Source: Flavobacterium sp. 1355 (GTDB taxonomy: Bacteria > Bacteroidota > Bacteroidia > Flavobacteriales > Flavobacteriaceae). Taken from it: a stretch of 64,000 bases of DNA. Position numbers and translations under genes: made by a program. Shown here one piece after another: positions 1 to 8,839 of this stretch (positions within the stretch are counted from its first letter, which is position 1; each line of letters opens with the position of its first letter). Under the pieces are notes generated by a model. It searched no databases. It was not told the origin of the DNA and was given only the letters and a program-made list of their open reading frames with translations. The DNA lies in the NCBI RefSeq assembly GCF_017833415.1, contig NZ_JAFICC010000015.1, positions 62,001 to 126,000 on the forward strand, in the 5' to 3' direction.

Positions 1-643
1 TACCCGCAAAATTAGACACATACAAACCACGATGATCCTGAAATGAAAATCTGTGGATAATGGTATTCACATCCGGTCCGTACAGTTTAAAATCACTGAT
101 ATAAGCATTAAGCTTTTTAAAATCAATAAGTTTTGGGGTCTTTTTATTCTCATCTATTACAGAAAAAACACCTTGGGAAATATAGGCGTTTTTGGCTGTC
201 AGCAAAAAATGACGGTTCGTCTTTGAAGGTTTATCCGAATCAAACAGCCTAATAAATTTATTGATGTTATTTTCGTTTTCGTTTTTATAGGTTTTCAGGT
301 TAAAAAGCAGTCCTGTAAGTCTAAGGTCACCAAAAATAAGATCACCGTCGAGCAATCTTTTTACACTCAGAATATCGGTAGAAATGATATCTGAATAGAT
401 CATGGTTTTATTATGATGGTCTAAAATCAATACTTTTTTTAGTTTTACACCGCCAAAAATATTTATCGCCACCCTGTCTACGCTTATTTTAGTCTTAAAA
501 TCGGTATTAAGAGATTCTGTGACATAATCAGCAATTTTGCTTTGCACGACAGGCAAAGACAGAATGATAGCAAGTGCCAGCAAAAGTAAAATCAACCCAA
601 TTAAGGTTCGTGATATTATTTTCTTTACTTTTTTGATAGCTCT
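1..643 (-). CDS. TamB-like translocation/assembly module protein, N-terminal part (runs off the window)
   Basis: An open frame on the minus strand runs from about 643 to the window edge. It encodes a basic N-terminus, one hydrophobic anchor (IGLILLLLALAIILSLPVV), then beta-rich sequence. 'VDRVAINIFGG' and 'VLILDHHNKTMIYSDII' resemble the AsmA/TamB (DUF490) start seen in flavobacteria. TamB-type proteins span the periplasm and help lipid transport or outer-membrane assembly. The start is odd: an in-frame stop lies at 644-646, no ATG or GTG follows before the membrane anchor, and the first conventional candidate is TTG at 595-593 inside the hydrophobic stretch. A rare start codon or an upstream frameshift is possible. 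It is divergent from tsaD. Confidence 0.6.
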
Positions 644-789
644 TTAATTTTAGTTTTCTTTTAATTTATTTTTGAACAGGCAGAAGACGCCTGTTTTTGA
701 TAAAATTTCTCTAATTTTGGCGTTTACTTCAATCAAAGAAAATTTTAGAAATTTGATTTTTCAAATATAATCCAAAATCGTGCCTTTAT

Positions 790-1812
790 ATGCAAAATTC
801 AGAGGTTTTTATTCTTGCCATCGAAAGTTCATGCGATGATACTGCTGCTGCAGTTTTACATAACGATAAAGTACTCTCAAATGTTGTAGCGAATCAGTTA
901 ATTCACAATCAATATGGCGGTGTCGTTCCTGAATTGGCTTCAAGAGCGCATCAGCAAAATATAGTCCCTGTAATCGATGCTGCACTTCGTAAAGCAAATG
1001 TACAAAAAGAACAATTAACTGCCATTGCATTTACGCAGGGACCTGGTTTAATGGGGTCACTTTTGGTCGGAAGCTCTTTTAGTAAATCATTATCTCTCGC
1101 CCTAAAAATTCCGTTAATTGCTGTGAATCATATGCATGCACATATTTTGGCGCATTTTATAGACGAAGAAGGGTTTGACAAACCTGAATTTCCGTTTTTG
1201 GCTTTGACCATTAGTGGAGGACATACACAGATTGTAAAAGTAAATGGCTTTTTTGACATGGAAATTATCGGCGAAACTACTGATGACGCGGTTGGTGAGG
1301 CTTTTGACAAAAGCGCCAAAATCCTTGGACTTCCCTATCCGGGCGGGCCATTGATTGATAAATATGCCAAAGAAGGAAACCCAAAGGCTTTTGCCTTTAC
1401 AAAACCAAAAGTTCCCGGATTAGATTTTAGTTTTTCCGGACTAAAAACTGCCATTTTATATTTCATTCAAAAGAAAAAACAGGAAAATCCAAATTTTATT
1501 GAAGAAAACCTGAATGATATTTGTGCTTCTATCCAGTACACAATTATTGAAATTTTGATGGATAAACTGAAACTTGCCGTAAAAGAAACCGGAATAAAAC
1601 AAATCGCTATTGGCGGAGGTGTTTCTGCAAATTCTGGCATCAGAACACGATTGAAAGAAAGTGAAGGCAAATACGGCTGGAAAACTTTTGTTCCAAAATT
1701 TGAATACACTACAGACAATGCAGCGATGATTGGAATTGTAGGATATCAGAAATATTTATCAAAACATTTTGAAACTGCTGCTGTGGTTTCTAAAGCAAGA
1801 ATTCAATTTTAA
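790..1812 (+). CDS. tsaD: tRNA N6-adenosine threonylcarbamoyltransferase TsaD
   Basis: TsaD (Kae1/YgjD/Gcp) transfers the threonylcarbamoyl group to A37 of ANN-decoding tRNAs, working with TsaB and TsaE in the cytoplasm. The protein is 340 residues, the normal bacterial length. It has the N-terminal ASKHA motif LAIESSCDDTAAA (9-21), the metal-binding HMHAH at 114-118, GGHT at 143-146, SFSGLKTA, the phosphate-binding AIGGGVSAN and the C-terminal TTDNAAM that supplies the last metal ligand. All catalytic motifs are intact. rsmE follows 2 nt later, so the two RNA-modification genes are probably co-transcribed. Confidence 0.97.
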   Translation: MQNSEVFILAIESSCDDTAAAVLHNDKVLSNVVANQLIHNQYGGVVPELASRAHQQNIVPVIDAALRKANVQKEQLTAIAFTQGPGLMGSLLVGSSFSKSLSLALKIPLIAVNHMHAHILAHFIDEEGFDKPEFPFLALTISGGHTQIVKVNGFFDMEIIGETTDDAVGEAFDKSAKILGLPYPGGPLIDKYAKEGNPKAFAFTKPKVPGLDFSFSGLKTAILYFIQKKKQENPNFIEENLNDICASIQYTIIEILMDKLKLAVKETGIKQIAIGGGVSANSGIRTRLKESEGKYGWKTFVPKFEYTTDNAAMIGIVGYQKYLSKHFETAAVVSKARIQF

Positions 1813-1814
1813 TT

Positions 1815-2519
1815 ATGCAATTATTTTACAATCCTGATATAAATGAAATGACAGAAAGTTTTTCTTTTGATAAAGAAGAAAGCCGTCATATCATAAAAGT
1901 TTTAAGAAAAAAAGATTCCGATATTCTGCACGTTACAAACGGGTTAGGTTTATTATTTGAAACTGAAATAACGTTGGCTTCAGATAATAAATGTACTGTT
2001 AAGGTTCTTAATGTTACCAAAGCCGCTGCACCAAAATTTCATTTGCACCTGGCTGTTGCACCGACAAAAATGAATGACCGGTATGAATGGTTTCTGGAGA
2101 AGGCTACCGAAATTGGAATTCAGGAAATCACACCCGTTTTTTGTGATCGTTCTGAAAGAAAAGCCATTAATCCTGAGCGATTTGAAAAAATCATTCTCTC
2201 TGCGATGAAGCAATCTAATGAAACTTTTTTGCCAAAATTAAATCCGGCTGTTTCTTTTAAAGAATTCATAAAACAAAAAAAGGAAGGATTGAATCTGATC
2301 GCGCATTGCGAGGAGACCGATAAAAAATCATTGAAAGAAATCCTGAAACCAAATGAAAATGTTACTATTTTAATTGGTCCCGAAGGAGATTTTTCTGAAA
2401 AAGAAATTACCTTGGCGCTAGAAAATAATTTTAAACCTGTAATGTTAGGAAATACTCGCTTAAGAACTGAAACTGCAGCAATTGTAGCCTGTCATAGTGT
2501 TGTTTTCTTTAACGAATAA
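1815..2519 (+). CDS. rsmE: 16S rRNA (uracil-1498-N3)-methyltransferase RsmE
   Basis: RsmE methylates N3 of U1498 in helix 44 of 16S rRNA. The 234-residue protein has the N-terminal PUA-like segment (FSFDKEESRHIIKVLR) and the SPOUT knot motifs 'ATEIGIQEITPVFCDRSE', LIGPEGDFSEKEI and LGNTRLRTETAAI, which form the SAM-binding trefoil knot. The ATG lies 2 nt after the tsaD stop codon, indicating a two-gene operon. A palindromic repeat follows. Confidence 0.95.
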   Translation: MQLFYNPDINEMTESFSFDKEESRHIIKVLRKKDSDILHVTNGLGLLFETEITLASDNKCTVKVLNVTKAAAPKFHLHLAVAPTKMNDRYEWFLEKATEIGIQEITPVFCDRSERKAINPERFEKIILSAMKQSNETFLPKLNPAVSFKEFIKQKKEGLNLIAHCEETDKKSLKEILKPNENVTILIGPEGDFSEKEITLALENNFKPVMLGNTRLRTETAAIVACHSVVFFNE

Positions 2520-2564
2520 ATTGATTTTAATTTGTCATTTCAAGAGCTTAAATTAACTCAATAT

Positions 2565-2663
2565 TGTCATTTCGACGAAGGAGAATCTCCATGAGAAGCT
2601 CCGCAACGAAAAACCAAACTTTGTAGAGTTACTTACGGAGATTTCTCCTCCGTCGAAATGACA
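2565..2663. repeat. Dispersed palindromic repeat, GTCATTTCGACG type
   Basis: Two arms of about 26 nt form an imperfect inverted repeat: GTCATTTCGACGAAGGAG at 2566 and its complement ending at 2663. The arms are separated by about 45 nt containing 'GAGAAGCTCCGCAACGAA'. It sits between rsmE and the next gene. Related elements, with 'GTCATcctgag' or 'TCATTTCGGGG' arms, occur at 30.2, 36.8, 38.5, 43.6 and 58.8 kb. Confidence 0.8.
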
Positions 2664-2700
2664 TAAAGCCTTATAATAAAAGGAAAATTACAAGATAATT

Positions 2701-3339
2701 ATGAAAAAAATATTTTACTTATTATTACTTTTTTCAGTTTCTTCGTTCTCACAAGAAATCGCTTTGCTTAAGTACAACGGTGGTGGCGACTGGTATGCCA
2801 ATCCAACATCGTTGCCAAACCTAATCAGATTTTGTAATGCGAACATTAATACGCGCATAAAAGAAAAACCTGCAACGGTTGAGCCCGGAAGTCCTGATTT
2901 GCTTTCTTATCCTTTTGTTCACATGACGGGACATGGAAATGTTGTTTTTAGTGACAATGATGTAGAAAATCTACGCAATTATATGTATGGCGGTGGTTTC
3001 CTGCATATTGATGATAATTACGGAATGGATCAATACATTCGAAAAGAAATCAAGAAAATGTTTCCAAATAATAATCTGACAGAGATTCCTGCAAATCATC
3101 CTATTTTTCAAAAGCCGTTTCCTTTCCCGAACGGACTGCCAAAAATTCATGAGCACGATGGTACACGCGCACAGGCTTTTGGAATTTTTGTTGAAGGCAA
3201 ATTAGTTTTATTATATACTTATGAAAGCGATTTGGGCGATGGCTGGGAAGATGAAGAAGTTCATAATGACACTGCAAATGCAAGAGACAAAGCTTTGAAA
3301 ATGGGCGCTAATATTATCAATTATATTTTTACCAATTAA
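2701..3339 (+). CDS. DUF4159 domain-containing secreted protein
   Basis: This 212-residue protein has a clear signal peptide (MKKIFYLLLLFSVSSFSQ) and then a single DUF4159 domain. Typical features are 'YNGGGDWYANPTSLPNLIRF', 'YPFVHMTGHGNVVFS', 'YMYGGGFLHIDDNYGMD' and 'PIFQKPFPFPNGLPKIHEHDG'. The fold resembles glutamine-amidotransferase-like proteins, but the biochemical role of the family is not established. The domain is often found near MoxR/BatA-type genes, which are absent here. The next gene starts 9 nt downstream, so co-transcription is likely. Confidence 0.85.
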   Translation: MKKIFYLLLLFSVSSFSQEIALLKYNGGGDWYANPTSLPNLIRFCNANINTRIKEKPATVEPGSPDLLSYPFVHMTGHGNVVFSDNDVENLRNYMYGGGFLHIDDNYGMDQYIRKEIKKMFPNNNLTEIPANHPIFQKPFPFPNGLPKIHEHDGTRAQAFGIFVEGKLVLLYTYESDLGDGWEDEEVHNDTANARDKALKMGANIINYIFTN

Positions 3340-3348
3340 TATTTACAA

Positions 3349-3849
3349 GTGCAGTTATCCCACGCAGAGAATCAATTTGAAAGAAAAACGTTTCCAATAA
3401 CGCTGGTTTGTGACCATATTTATTTTCAGCAAAATATTGGTTCGCTTTTCAGGATTAGTGAAGCTTTTGGCGTCGAAAATATTATCTTTTTGGGGAAAGA
3501 TATTCCGCTTACGCCCAGAAAGATAAATAAAACTTCAAGAAGTACGCATTTGCATGTTGCACACGAGGTTATAGAAGAAACAGCTGTTCTTACTGATTAT
3601 CTGATTAAAAATAACTTCGAAACAATTGCTCTGGAGATTGCCAGTACCAGCAAACCTCTTAAAGAAGTTACAATTCCCGAAAACAAAAAAATTGCCCTTT
3701 TGATAGGCAGCGAAATAGACGGAATTTCAGAAGAGCTTTTAAAAATTTCTAACCAGATTGTTCATATCAATATGTTTGGCAATAACAGCAGTATGAATGT
3801 AGTACAAGCAGCAAGTATTGCGTTGTATGAAATCACTTCCTTGCTATAA
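3349..3849 (+). CDS. TrmH-family (SpoU) RNA 2'-O-methyltransferase
   Basis: A small SPOUT methylase of 166 residues without an extra RNA-binding domain. The start is GTG. Motif 1 is NIGSLFRISEAFG, with the asparagine and arginine that are catalytic in TrmH. Motif 2 is LLIGSEIDGISEEL. Motif 3 is INMFGNNSSMNVVQAASIALYE, where the usual SLNVS is SMNVVQ. It probably methylates a tRNA or rRNA ribose; the exact nucleotide cannot be told from sequence. It is likely the last gene of the unit starting with DUF4159, as a terminator follows. Confidence 0.88.
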   Translation: MQLSHAENQFERKTFPITLVCDHIYFQQNIGSLFRISEAFGVENIIFLGKDIPLTPRKINKTSRSTHLHVAHEVIEETAVLTDYLIKNNFETIALEIASTSKPLKEVTIPENKKIALLIGSEIDGISEELLKISNQIVHINMFGNNSSMNVVQAASIALYEITSLL

Positions 3850-3876
3850 TACATTAAAAAATAAATTAACTTTTGT

Positions 3877-3911
3877 AAATGCAAATTCTTAACGGAATTT
3901 GCATTTTTTTT
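3877..3911 (+). terminator. Rho-independent terminator after the TrmH-family gene
   Basis: A 12-bp stem (AAATGCAAATTC / GAATTTGCATTT) with a 6-nt loop is followed by a T-rich run. The rest of the gap up to 4152 is very AT-rich and must hold the promoter of the metalloprotease gene, but I see no clean -7 box. Confidence 0.85.
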
Positions 3912-4152
3912 GTCTTAAAAGCACTTTACAAACAACAAAAAATCAATAACATAAGGTTATTAAAAATTTAATTATAAGATTTTTCGTCATAAAAAAAATA
4001 GCAGTTTTTTTGTAAGAACTAGACCGTGTAAGGGTTTGCAAAATTTCTCACAAATAATTTATTGTAAAAATTTTGACACAACACAATTTTGTTATAAAAT
4101 TGCGTTATTGTTTAACTAATCAACAATATTGTAACAAAAAACCCCTATTATT

Positions 4153-5112
4153 ATGAAAAAAGTTTTTTTATCTGCAATTACAGCCTTATTGCTGTTTTCT
4201 TGTCAAAATGACCAATCTGAATCTGCTGGTTCAGAAACAAGCGCACTATCACGTCGTGCATGTGCAACTCAGGACGTATTAGAAGCACAATTGAAAGCCG
4301 ACCCTACTTTGGCAATCAGAATGAATCAAATTGAAGCTTTTACTAATGAGCAAATTATTAAAGGTTTTTCAGGCCGTTTAGTTAATGGTAAAATCGAAAT
4401 TCCAGTTGTTGTAAATGTTTTATACAGAACTACAGCAGAAAATATTTCTAATACACAAATTCAATCTCAGATTGATGTATTAAACAAAGACTTTAATGCA
4501 TTAAATTCAGACTTCAATAGTGTACCTACTTTATTTTCAGGTGTAAAAGCTAATGTAGGAATCACATTTGTATTAGATCAGGTAATTAGAAAATCTACAA
4601 CAAAATCTTCATGGGGAACAAGAGATGCCATGAAAAAACCAAATCAGGGTGGTATTGCACCAACTTCTCCAACAACAAAACTTAACTTATGGTCTTGTAC
4701 AATTGGTGGCGGAATCCTTGGTTATGCACAATTTCCTGGAGGATCCAGTGCTACAGATGGTGTTGTAATTGATCCTAAATATTTTGGTGTTTCTGGTTCT
4801 GCAAATGCGCCATATAACTTAGGAAGAACTGGTACTCACGAAGTTGGACACTGGATGAACTTACGTCACATTTGGGGAGATGCAACATGCGGAAGTGATT
4901 TAGTATCTGATACTCCTACTCACAACACTGCAAATTATGGTGTACCGGCTTACCCTCACTACAGTACTTGTTCTGGAACTCCTGTAGAAATGACTATGAA
5001 CTACATGGATTATACTGATGATGCTGGTATGTACATGTTCTCAAATGGTCAAAAAAGCAGAATGGCTGCGATCTTTGTTTCAGGAGGTCCAAGAGCTGCT
5101 TTTGGAATCTAA
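4153..5112 (+). CDS. M43-family (cytophagalysin/pappalysin-like) zinc metalloprotease lipoprotein
   Basis: This 319-residue protein starts with a lipoprotein signal; the lipobox LLFSC puts the lipidated cysteine at residue 17. A propeptide-like region follows. The zinc site HEVGHWMNLRH spans 229-239 (histidines 229, 233, 239 and Glu230). The Met-turn is NYMDY at 283-287, as in metzincins of family M43. M43 enzymes usually have HExxHxxGLxH; here the conserved glycine is Asn236. It is likely anchored at the outer membrane or exported for proteolysis. It is a single-gene unit with its own terminator. Confidence 0.9.
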   Translation: MKKVFLSAITALLLFSCQNDQSESAGSETSALSRRACATQDVLEAQLKADPTLAIRMNQIEAFTNEQIIKGFSGRLVNGKIEIPVVVNVLYRTTAENISNTQIQSQIDVLNKDFNALNSDFNSVPTLFSGVKANVGITFVLDQVIRKSTTKSSWGTRDAMKKPNQGGIAPTSPTTKLNLWSCTIGGGILGYAQFPGGSSATDGVVIDPKYFGVSGSANAPYNLGRTGTHEVGHWMNLRHIWGDATCGSDLVSDTPTHNTANYGVPAYPHYSTCSGTPVEMTMNYMDYTDDAGMYMFSNGQKSRMAAIFVSGGPRAAFGI

Positions 5113-5140
5113 TCCAAAAAAAAACAAATATATTTTTAAG

Positions 5141-5167
5141 GCGGGATGTATTCATCCCGCTTTTTTT
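5141..5167 (+). terminator. Rho-independent terminator after the metalloprotease gene
   Basis: A hairpin GCGGGATG-TATT-CATCCCGC is followed by seven T. It is strong and GC-rich against an AT-rich background. Confidence 0.92.
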
Positions 5168-5231
5168 ATTAAGTCAATAAATTCAAAAAGGTTTTGCTAT
5201 ATTTACTTTAGAAATTTATTCAAAATCTAAC

Positions 5232-6323
5232 ATGATAACATCAAAAATTATATCAAACGGAATCTTAAGGGCACTGGCGACCATATTAATTGTAGCTGCT
5301 GTTTTATACTTTTTATACCAAATACAAACCGTAATTGTATATTTATGCATTTCGCTGATATTATGCCTTATCGCAAACCCTTTGGTATTGTTTTTAAAAA
5401 ACAAATTAAAGTTTGGCAACTCCTTAGCAGCTGCAACAACAATCTTCTTTTTTATATTAATAATTACCGGTTTTATTTTCCTCTTTGTTCCGCTGATAAT
5501 TTCACAAGCAAATAATTTATCCTTATTGGACACTCATAAATTACAGGAACAGTTTATCGCTACAGAACAAAGTATTGAATCTTATTTTAATGTTCAGCAT
5601 GTTGATTTGAATAAAATGCTGAAAGACTCCAAAATAACGTCAATGTTAGACTTTAGTTATTTTACAAGGTTTATCAATTCCATTTTAGGTTTTGTAGCCG
5701 ATATGGGAATGGGATTGGTTTCTGTATTCTTTATTACTTTCTTTTTTATAAAAGATCAGGATTTGTTTAAATCGCAGGCAAAAGAAATTCTTCCTGATTC
5801 TAATGAAGATAAAATTATAAATTCAATTACAAAAATAAACCACTTACTGACACGCTATTTTATTGGTTTATTGCTTCAGTTGACTGTTGTTTTTATTCTT
5901 TACTTAATTGTTTTAGTAATTTTTGGTAATAAAAATGCGCTTGTAATAGCATTTCTTTGTGCCATATTAAATGTCATTCCTTATATCGGCCCAATTATAG
6001 GAACCGTTTTAGCCGGAATTTTAACTATGATTAGCATGATTGGAAGCGATTTTCAAACCGAAATCCTGCCAAAAACCATTTATGTCATAATCGGGTTTTT
6101 GATTGTTCAGGCAATTGATAATAATATTAGTCAGCCAATAATTTCATCAAAAAGTGTAAATTCGCACCCGCTGGAAATATTCCTGATTATTTTAATCAGC
6201 GGAATCACTTTTGGGATTGTGGGAATGGTAATCGCTGTACCGGTTTTTACAATGTTAAAAGTAATCCTTAAGGAGTTTTTTCCTCAAAACAAAATTGTCT
6301 CCGTATTAACCGAAAGAATTTAG
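5232..6323 (+). CDS. AI-2E family (TqsA/PerM-type) membrane transporter
   Basis: A 363-residue polytopic inner-membrane protein. It has paired N-terminal membrane segments, a soluble helical middle region (about 95-150) and the conserved C-terminal block 'CAILNVIPYIGPIIGTVLAGIL' with later 'NNISQPIISSKSVNSHPLEIF', hallmarks of the family (Pfam AI-2E_transport). Members export small molecules or act as Na+/H+ antiporters; the substrate is unknown here. The methylase gene starts 2 nt after its stop, suggesting an operon. Confidence 0.9.
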   Translation: MITSKIISNGILRALATILIVAAVLYFLYQIQTVIVYLCISLILCLIANPLVLFLKNKLKFGNSLAAATTIFFFILIITGFIFLFVPLIISQANNLSLLDTHKLQEQFIATEQSIESYFNVQHVDLNKMLKDSKITSMLDFSYFTRFINSILGFVADMGMGLVSVFFITFFFIKDQDLFKSQAKEILPDSNEDKIINSITKINHLLTRYFIGLLLQLTVVFILYLIVLVIFGNKNALVIAFLCAILNVIPYIGPIIGTVLAGILTMISMIGSDFQTEILPKTIYVIIGFLIVQAIDNNISQPIISSKSVNSHPLEIFLIILISGITFGIVGMVIAVPVFTMLKVILKEFFPQNKIVSVLTERI

Positions 6324-6325
6324 CA

Positions 6326-7507
6326 TTGAACACTTCTATTCTGCACCAAAACATTCAGGACTTTATTAGTCAGAATATTGGGACGCCGATTTCAAAATTA
6401 GCCCTTCAGAAAAATCCGTTTCCCGAGGTTGACTGGATTTTAATTTTAAATCAGATAGAAGCCAAATCAAAAGCAAAAGAAAAATTGCCAACCTGGTTTG
6501 CGACAGAAAACATTATTTATCCGGGCAAAATCTCTGTAGAACAAACTTCTTCAGAAAAAACGGCTGCTTACAAAGCTTCTTTAGTATCAGGAAAAACATT
6601 AATTGATCTTACAGGAGGCTTTGGCGTTGACGATTATTATTTCTCAAAGAAATTTGAAATCGTTGCACACTGCGAAATAAACCCGGATTTATCGGCCATT
6701 GTAAAACATAATTTTAAACAACTGGGAGTAGAAAACTGCACTTTTTATGCTGAGGATTCAACAAATGTCTTAAACAAATTAAATCAAAAATGGGATTGGA
6801 TTTATATAGATCCATCCCGAAGAAATGATGCAAAAGGCAAAGTTTTTATGCTAAAAGACTGTTTGCCAAATGTACCTGAATTACTGGATTTTTACTTTGA
6901 AAAATCGGATTCTCTTTTGATTAAAACAGCACCTCTGTTAGATATTTCTGCAGGCTTATCTGAACTGAAATTTGTAAAAAACATTCATATTATTGCGCTC
7001 GAAAATGAAGTTAAGGAACTGCTTTTTGAAATTCACAATCATTATTCTGGCGGCATAACCATAAAAACAGCTAATCTCTTAAAAGACAAAACCGAAACAT
7101 TTGATTTTGTTTTGGATAACAGTGCTGATTCTGCCCTTTATCATCTACCGCAAAAATATCTGTACGAACCCAATTCTGCCATTATGAAATCGGGAGGTTT
7201 TGATCAGGTCGGTTCATTTTTCAACATCAATAAACTTCATAAACACTCGCATTTATACACATCAGAAACGTTAATTGATTTTCCGGGGCGGCGTTTTGAG
7301 GTAGAAAAAGTGATTTCATACAACAAAACCGATATGAAAACAGAGCTGTTAAACCAGCAGGCAAATGTAACAACGAGAAATTTTCCGGAAACGGTAGAGA
7401 ACATTCGAAAAAAATGGAAAATAAAAAATGGTGGAAATTTGTATTGTTTTTTTACAACTGATAAAAATGAAAACAAAATAGTTTTAATTTGCAGAAAAAT
7501 AACCTAA
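6326..7507 (+). CDS. THUMP-like class I SAM-dependent methyltransferase
   Basis: A 393-residue protein; the start is TTG, 2 nt after the transporter stop. The central Rossmann core has motif I 'TLIDLTGGFGVDDYYFS', an acidic loop 'HCEINPDLSAIVKHNF', and 'WDWIYIDPSRRNDAKGKVF', whose DPSRR replaces the usual DPPY. The C-terminal region matches the THUMP-like domain of this family. Relatives are thought to modify RNA, but the target is unknown. The downstream small secreted protein overlaps or abuts its 3' end. Confidence 0.82.
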   Translation: MNTSILHQNIQDFISQNIGTPISKLALQKNPFPEVDWILILNQIEAKSKAKEKLPTWFATENIIYPGKISVEQTSSEKTAAYKASLVSGKTLIDLTGGFGVDDYYFSKKFEIVAHCEINPDLSAIVKHNFKQLGVENCTFYAEDSTNVLNKLNQKWDWIYIDPSRRNDAKGKVFMLKDCLPNVPELLDFYFEKSDSLLIKTAPLLDISAGLSELKFVKNIHIIALENEVKELLFEIHNHYSGGITIKTANLLKDKTETFDFVLDNSADSALYHLPQKYLYEPNSAIMKSGGFDQVGSFFNINKLHKHSHLYTSETLIDFPGRRFEVEKVISYNKTDMKTELLNQQANVTTRNFPETVENIRKKWKIKNGGNLYCFFTTDKNENKIVLICRKIT

Positions 7508-7509
7508 AA

Positions 7510-8076
7510 ATGAAACAACTAATTACCCTGACTTTTTTCTTGTTAACCCTTACTGCATTTGCTCAAAAACCATGCGAATACAGTGCAAACGTAAATGACT
7601 CAATTGGTACATATAAGGTAACAAACGAATACCTGATGAGCGAAAAATATTTTGGAGGAAGCTTCAATTATGTTTTCTTTTCATTGGCACAGACAGACGG
7701 ATTGCCAACTCTTAATCTCCAGCTTATCCAAAAAAGCAAAGACTTTATAAAAGCGAATTGTTTTGACAAAAACTCAAAAGTTTTCCTGCAATTGGAAAAT
7801 GGTAAAATAGTAACGCTTATTCATATCAATCAGGAAAACTGCGGAACACTTATTCGTGACGACAAAGGTTTTGACAATCGCGTGAATACCGGGATTTTTA
7901 TGTTTATGAAAGATAATTTTGAGGAACTCAAAAAATCTCCCATTTCAATTATGCGTATAAAATATTTAACTGATATCGAAGATTATATTGTAAAAAGAGA
8001 ACTGACATCTGAGCTAAACGGCAAAGTCACACATCCCAATACGTATTTCATAGAAAACATCAGATGCGTAGAATAA
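7510..8076 (+). CDS. Secreted hypothetical protein
   Basis: I do not recognise this 188-residue protein. The chosen ATG at 7510 gives a good signal peptide, MKQLITLTFFLLTLTAFAQ; an upstream TTG at 7489 would add seven residues and overlap the methylase gene. The mature part has four cysteines and the segments 'IQKSKDFIKANCFDKNSKVFLQ' and 'FMKDNFEELKKSPISIMRIKY', consistent with a small periplasmic domain. It lies immediately after the methylase gene and converges on the VanX-like gene. Confidence 0.72.
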   Translation: MKQLITLTFFLLTLTAFAQKPCEYSANVNDSIGTYKVTNEYLMSEKYFGGSFNYVFFSLAQTDGLPTLNLQLIQKSKDFIKANCFDKNSKVFLQLENGKIVTLIHINQENCGTLIRDDKGFDNRVNTGIFMFMKDNFEELKKSPISIMRIKYLTDIEDYIVKRELTSELNGKVTHPNTYFIENIRCVE

Positions 8077-8077
8077 A

Positions 8078-8731
8078 TTAGTCACACTTCCATTTTTCGT
8101 TAGAAACATTTTCTTTCAGACCAGTTTTTAAATTATAATGCCACCATTCTGAATCAAAAGAATTAAAGCCATTTTTGACCATTATTTTTTTGAGGAATTT
8201 TCGATTCGAAAGTATTTCTTTAGAAAATTTAGTGTACTTATGACTGGCCTGAATTCCGAAGAAATCAAAAGAAGTTCCCATATCAATTTCTTTTCCATTG
8301 GCATCTACAATAGAAATATCAACGGCTCCTCCTCTATTATGGATGGAGCCTTTTTTTGGGTCTGCCACATATTTTGGGTCCGACACAATCTCCCACATTT
8401 TTTTCTGAATCGACAAGGGCCTGTAGCAATCATACAACTTGATTTTATAGCCACGTTTTATAAAATCATTATTGGCCGAAATAAGCGCTTTAACGGTTTT
8501 TAAACGCAGAAAACACTCGGCGCAGTCATAAACTCTAGCTTTTAGAAAATTATCTTCTGTTGCATACTTCATATCATAAACAAAATCTTTGCTGTAATCC
8601 CTGAGGTTTACAAAAGCCGTATCTGCAATTTCGTGTTTTACCGGACTTGAATACATTTCGTTTTGGGCATTTATAGAAAACGTAGAAAAAATAAATCCTA
8701 ATAAAAATAATATATTGCTGTATTGTGGCAT
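8078..8731 (-). CDS. VanX/DdpX-type D-alanyl-D-alanine dipeptidase (M15 family), secreted
   Basis: A zinc D,D-dipeptidase that cleaves D-Ala-D-Ala. The start at 8731 gives the signal peptide MPQYSNILFLLGFIFSTFSINAQ; an ATG at 8764 would add 11 residues. The family's zinc motif SxHxxGxAxD appears as SIHNRGGAVD, the second site as EWWHY, and the substrate-binding region includes 'YDCYRPLSIQKKMWE'. The length of 217 residues fits the family. As an exported housekeeping enzyme it more likely recycles peptidoglycan dipeptides than confers vancomycin resistance; there are no vanH or vanA genes nearby. Confidence 0.9.
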   Translation of the reverse strand: MPQYSNILFLLGFIFSTFSINAQNEMYSSPVKHEIADTAFVNLRDYSKDFVYDMKYATEDNFLKARVYDCAECFLRLKTVKALISANNDFIKRGYKIKLYDCYRPLSIQKKMWEIVSDPKYVADPKKGSIHNRGGAVDISIVDANGKEIDMGTSFDFFGIQASHKYTKFSKEILSNRKFLKKIMVKNGFNSFDSEWWHYNLKTGLKENVSNEKWKCD

Positions 8732-8839
8732 GAAAATGTTGTTTTGATTTAAAGCTTTTCTCAAAAGTAAGTAATTTATTTACAATTTATTTTAGAAAAT
8801 GCAATTTCCTGCCACTTACTGCCTGAGGCTTATATACCA

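Noticed and set aside
8078..8731. Vancomycin-resistance gene
   Set aside because: The protein is VanX-like, but vanH, vanA and regulators are absent and the signal peptide suggests a peptidoglycan-recycling role.
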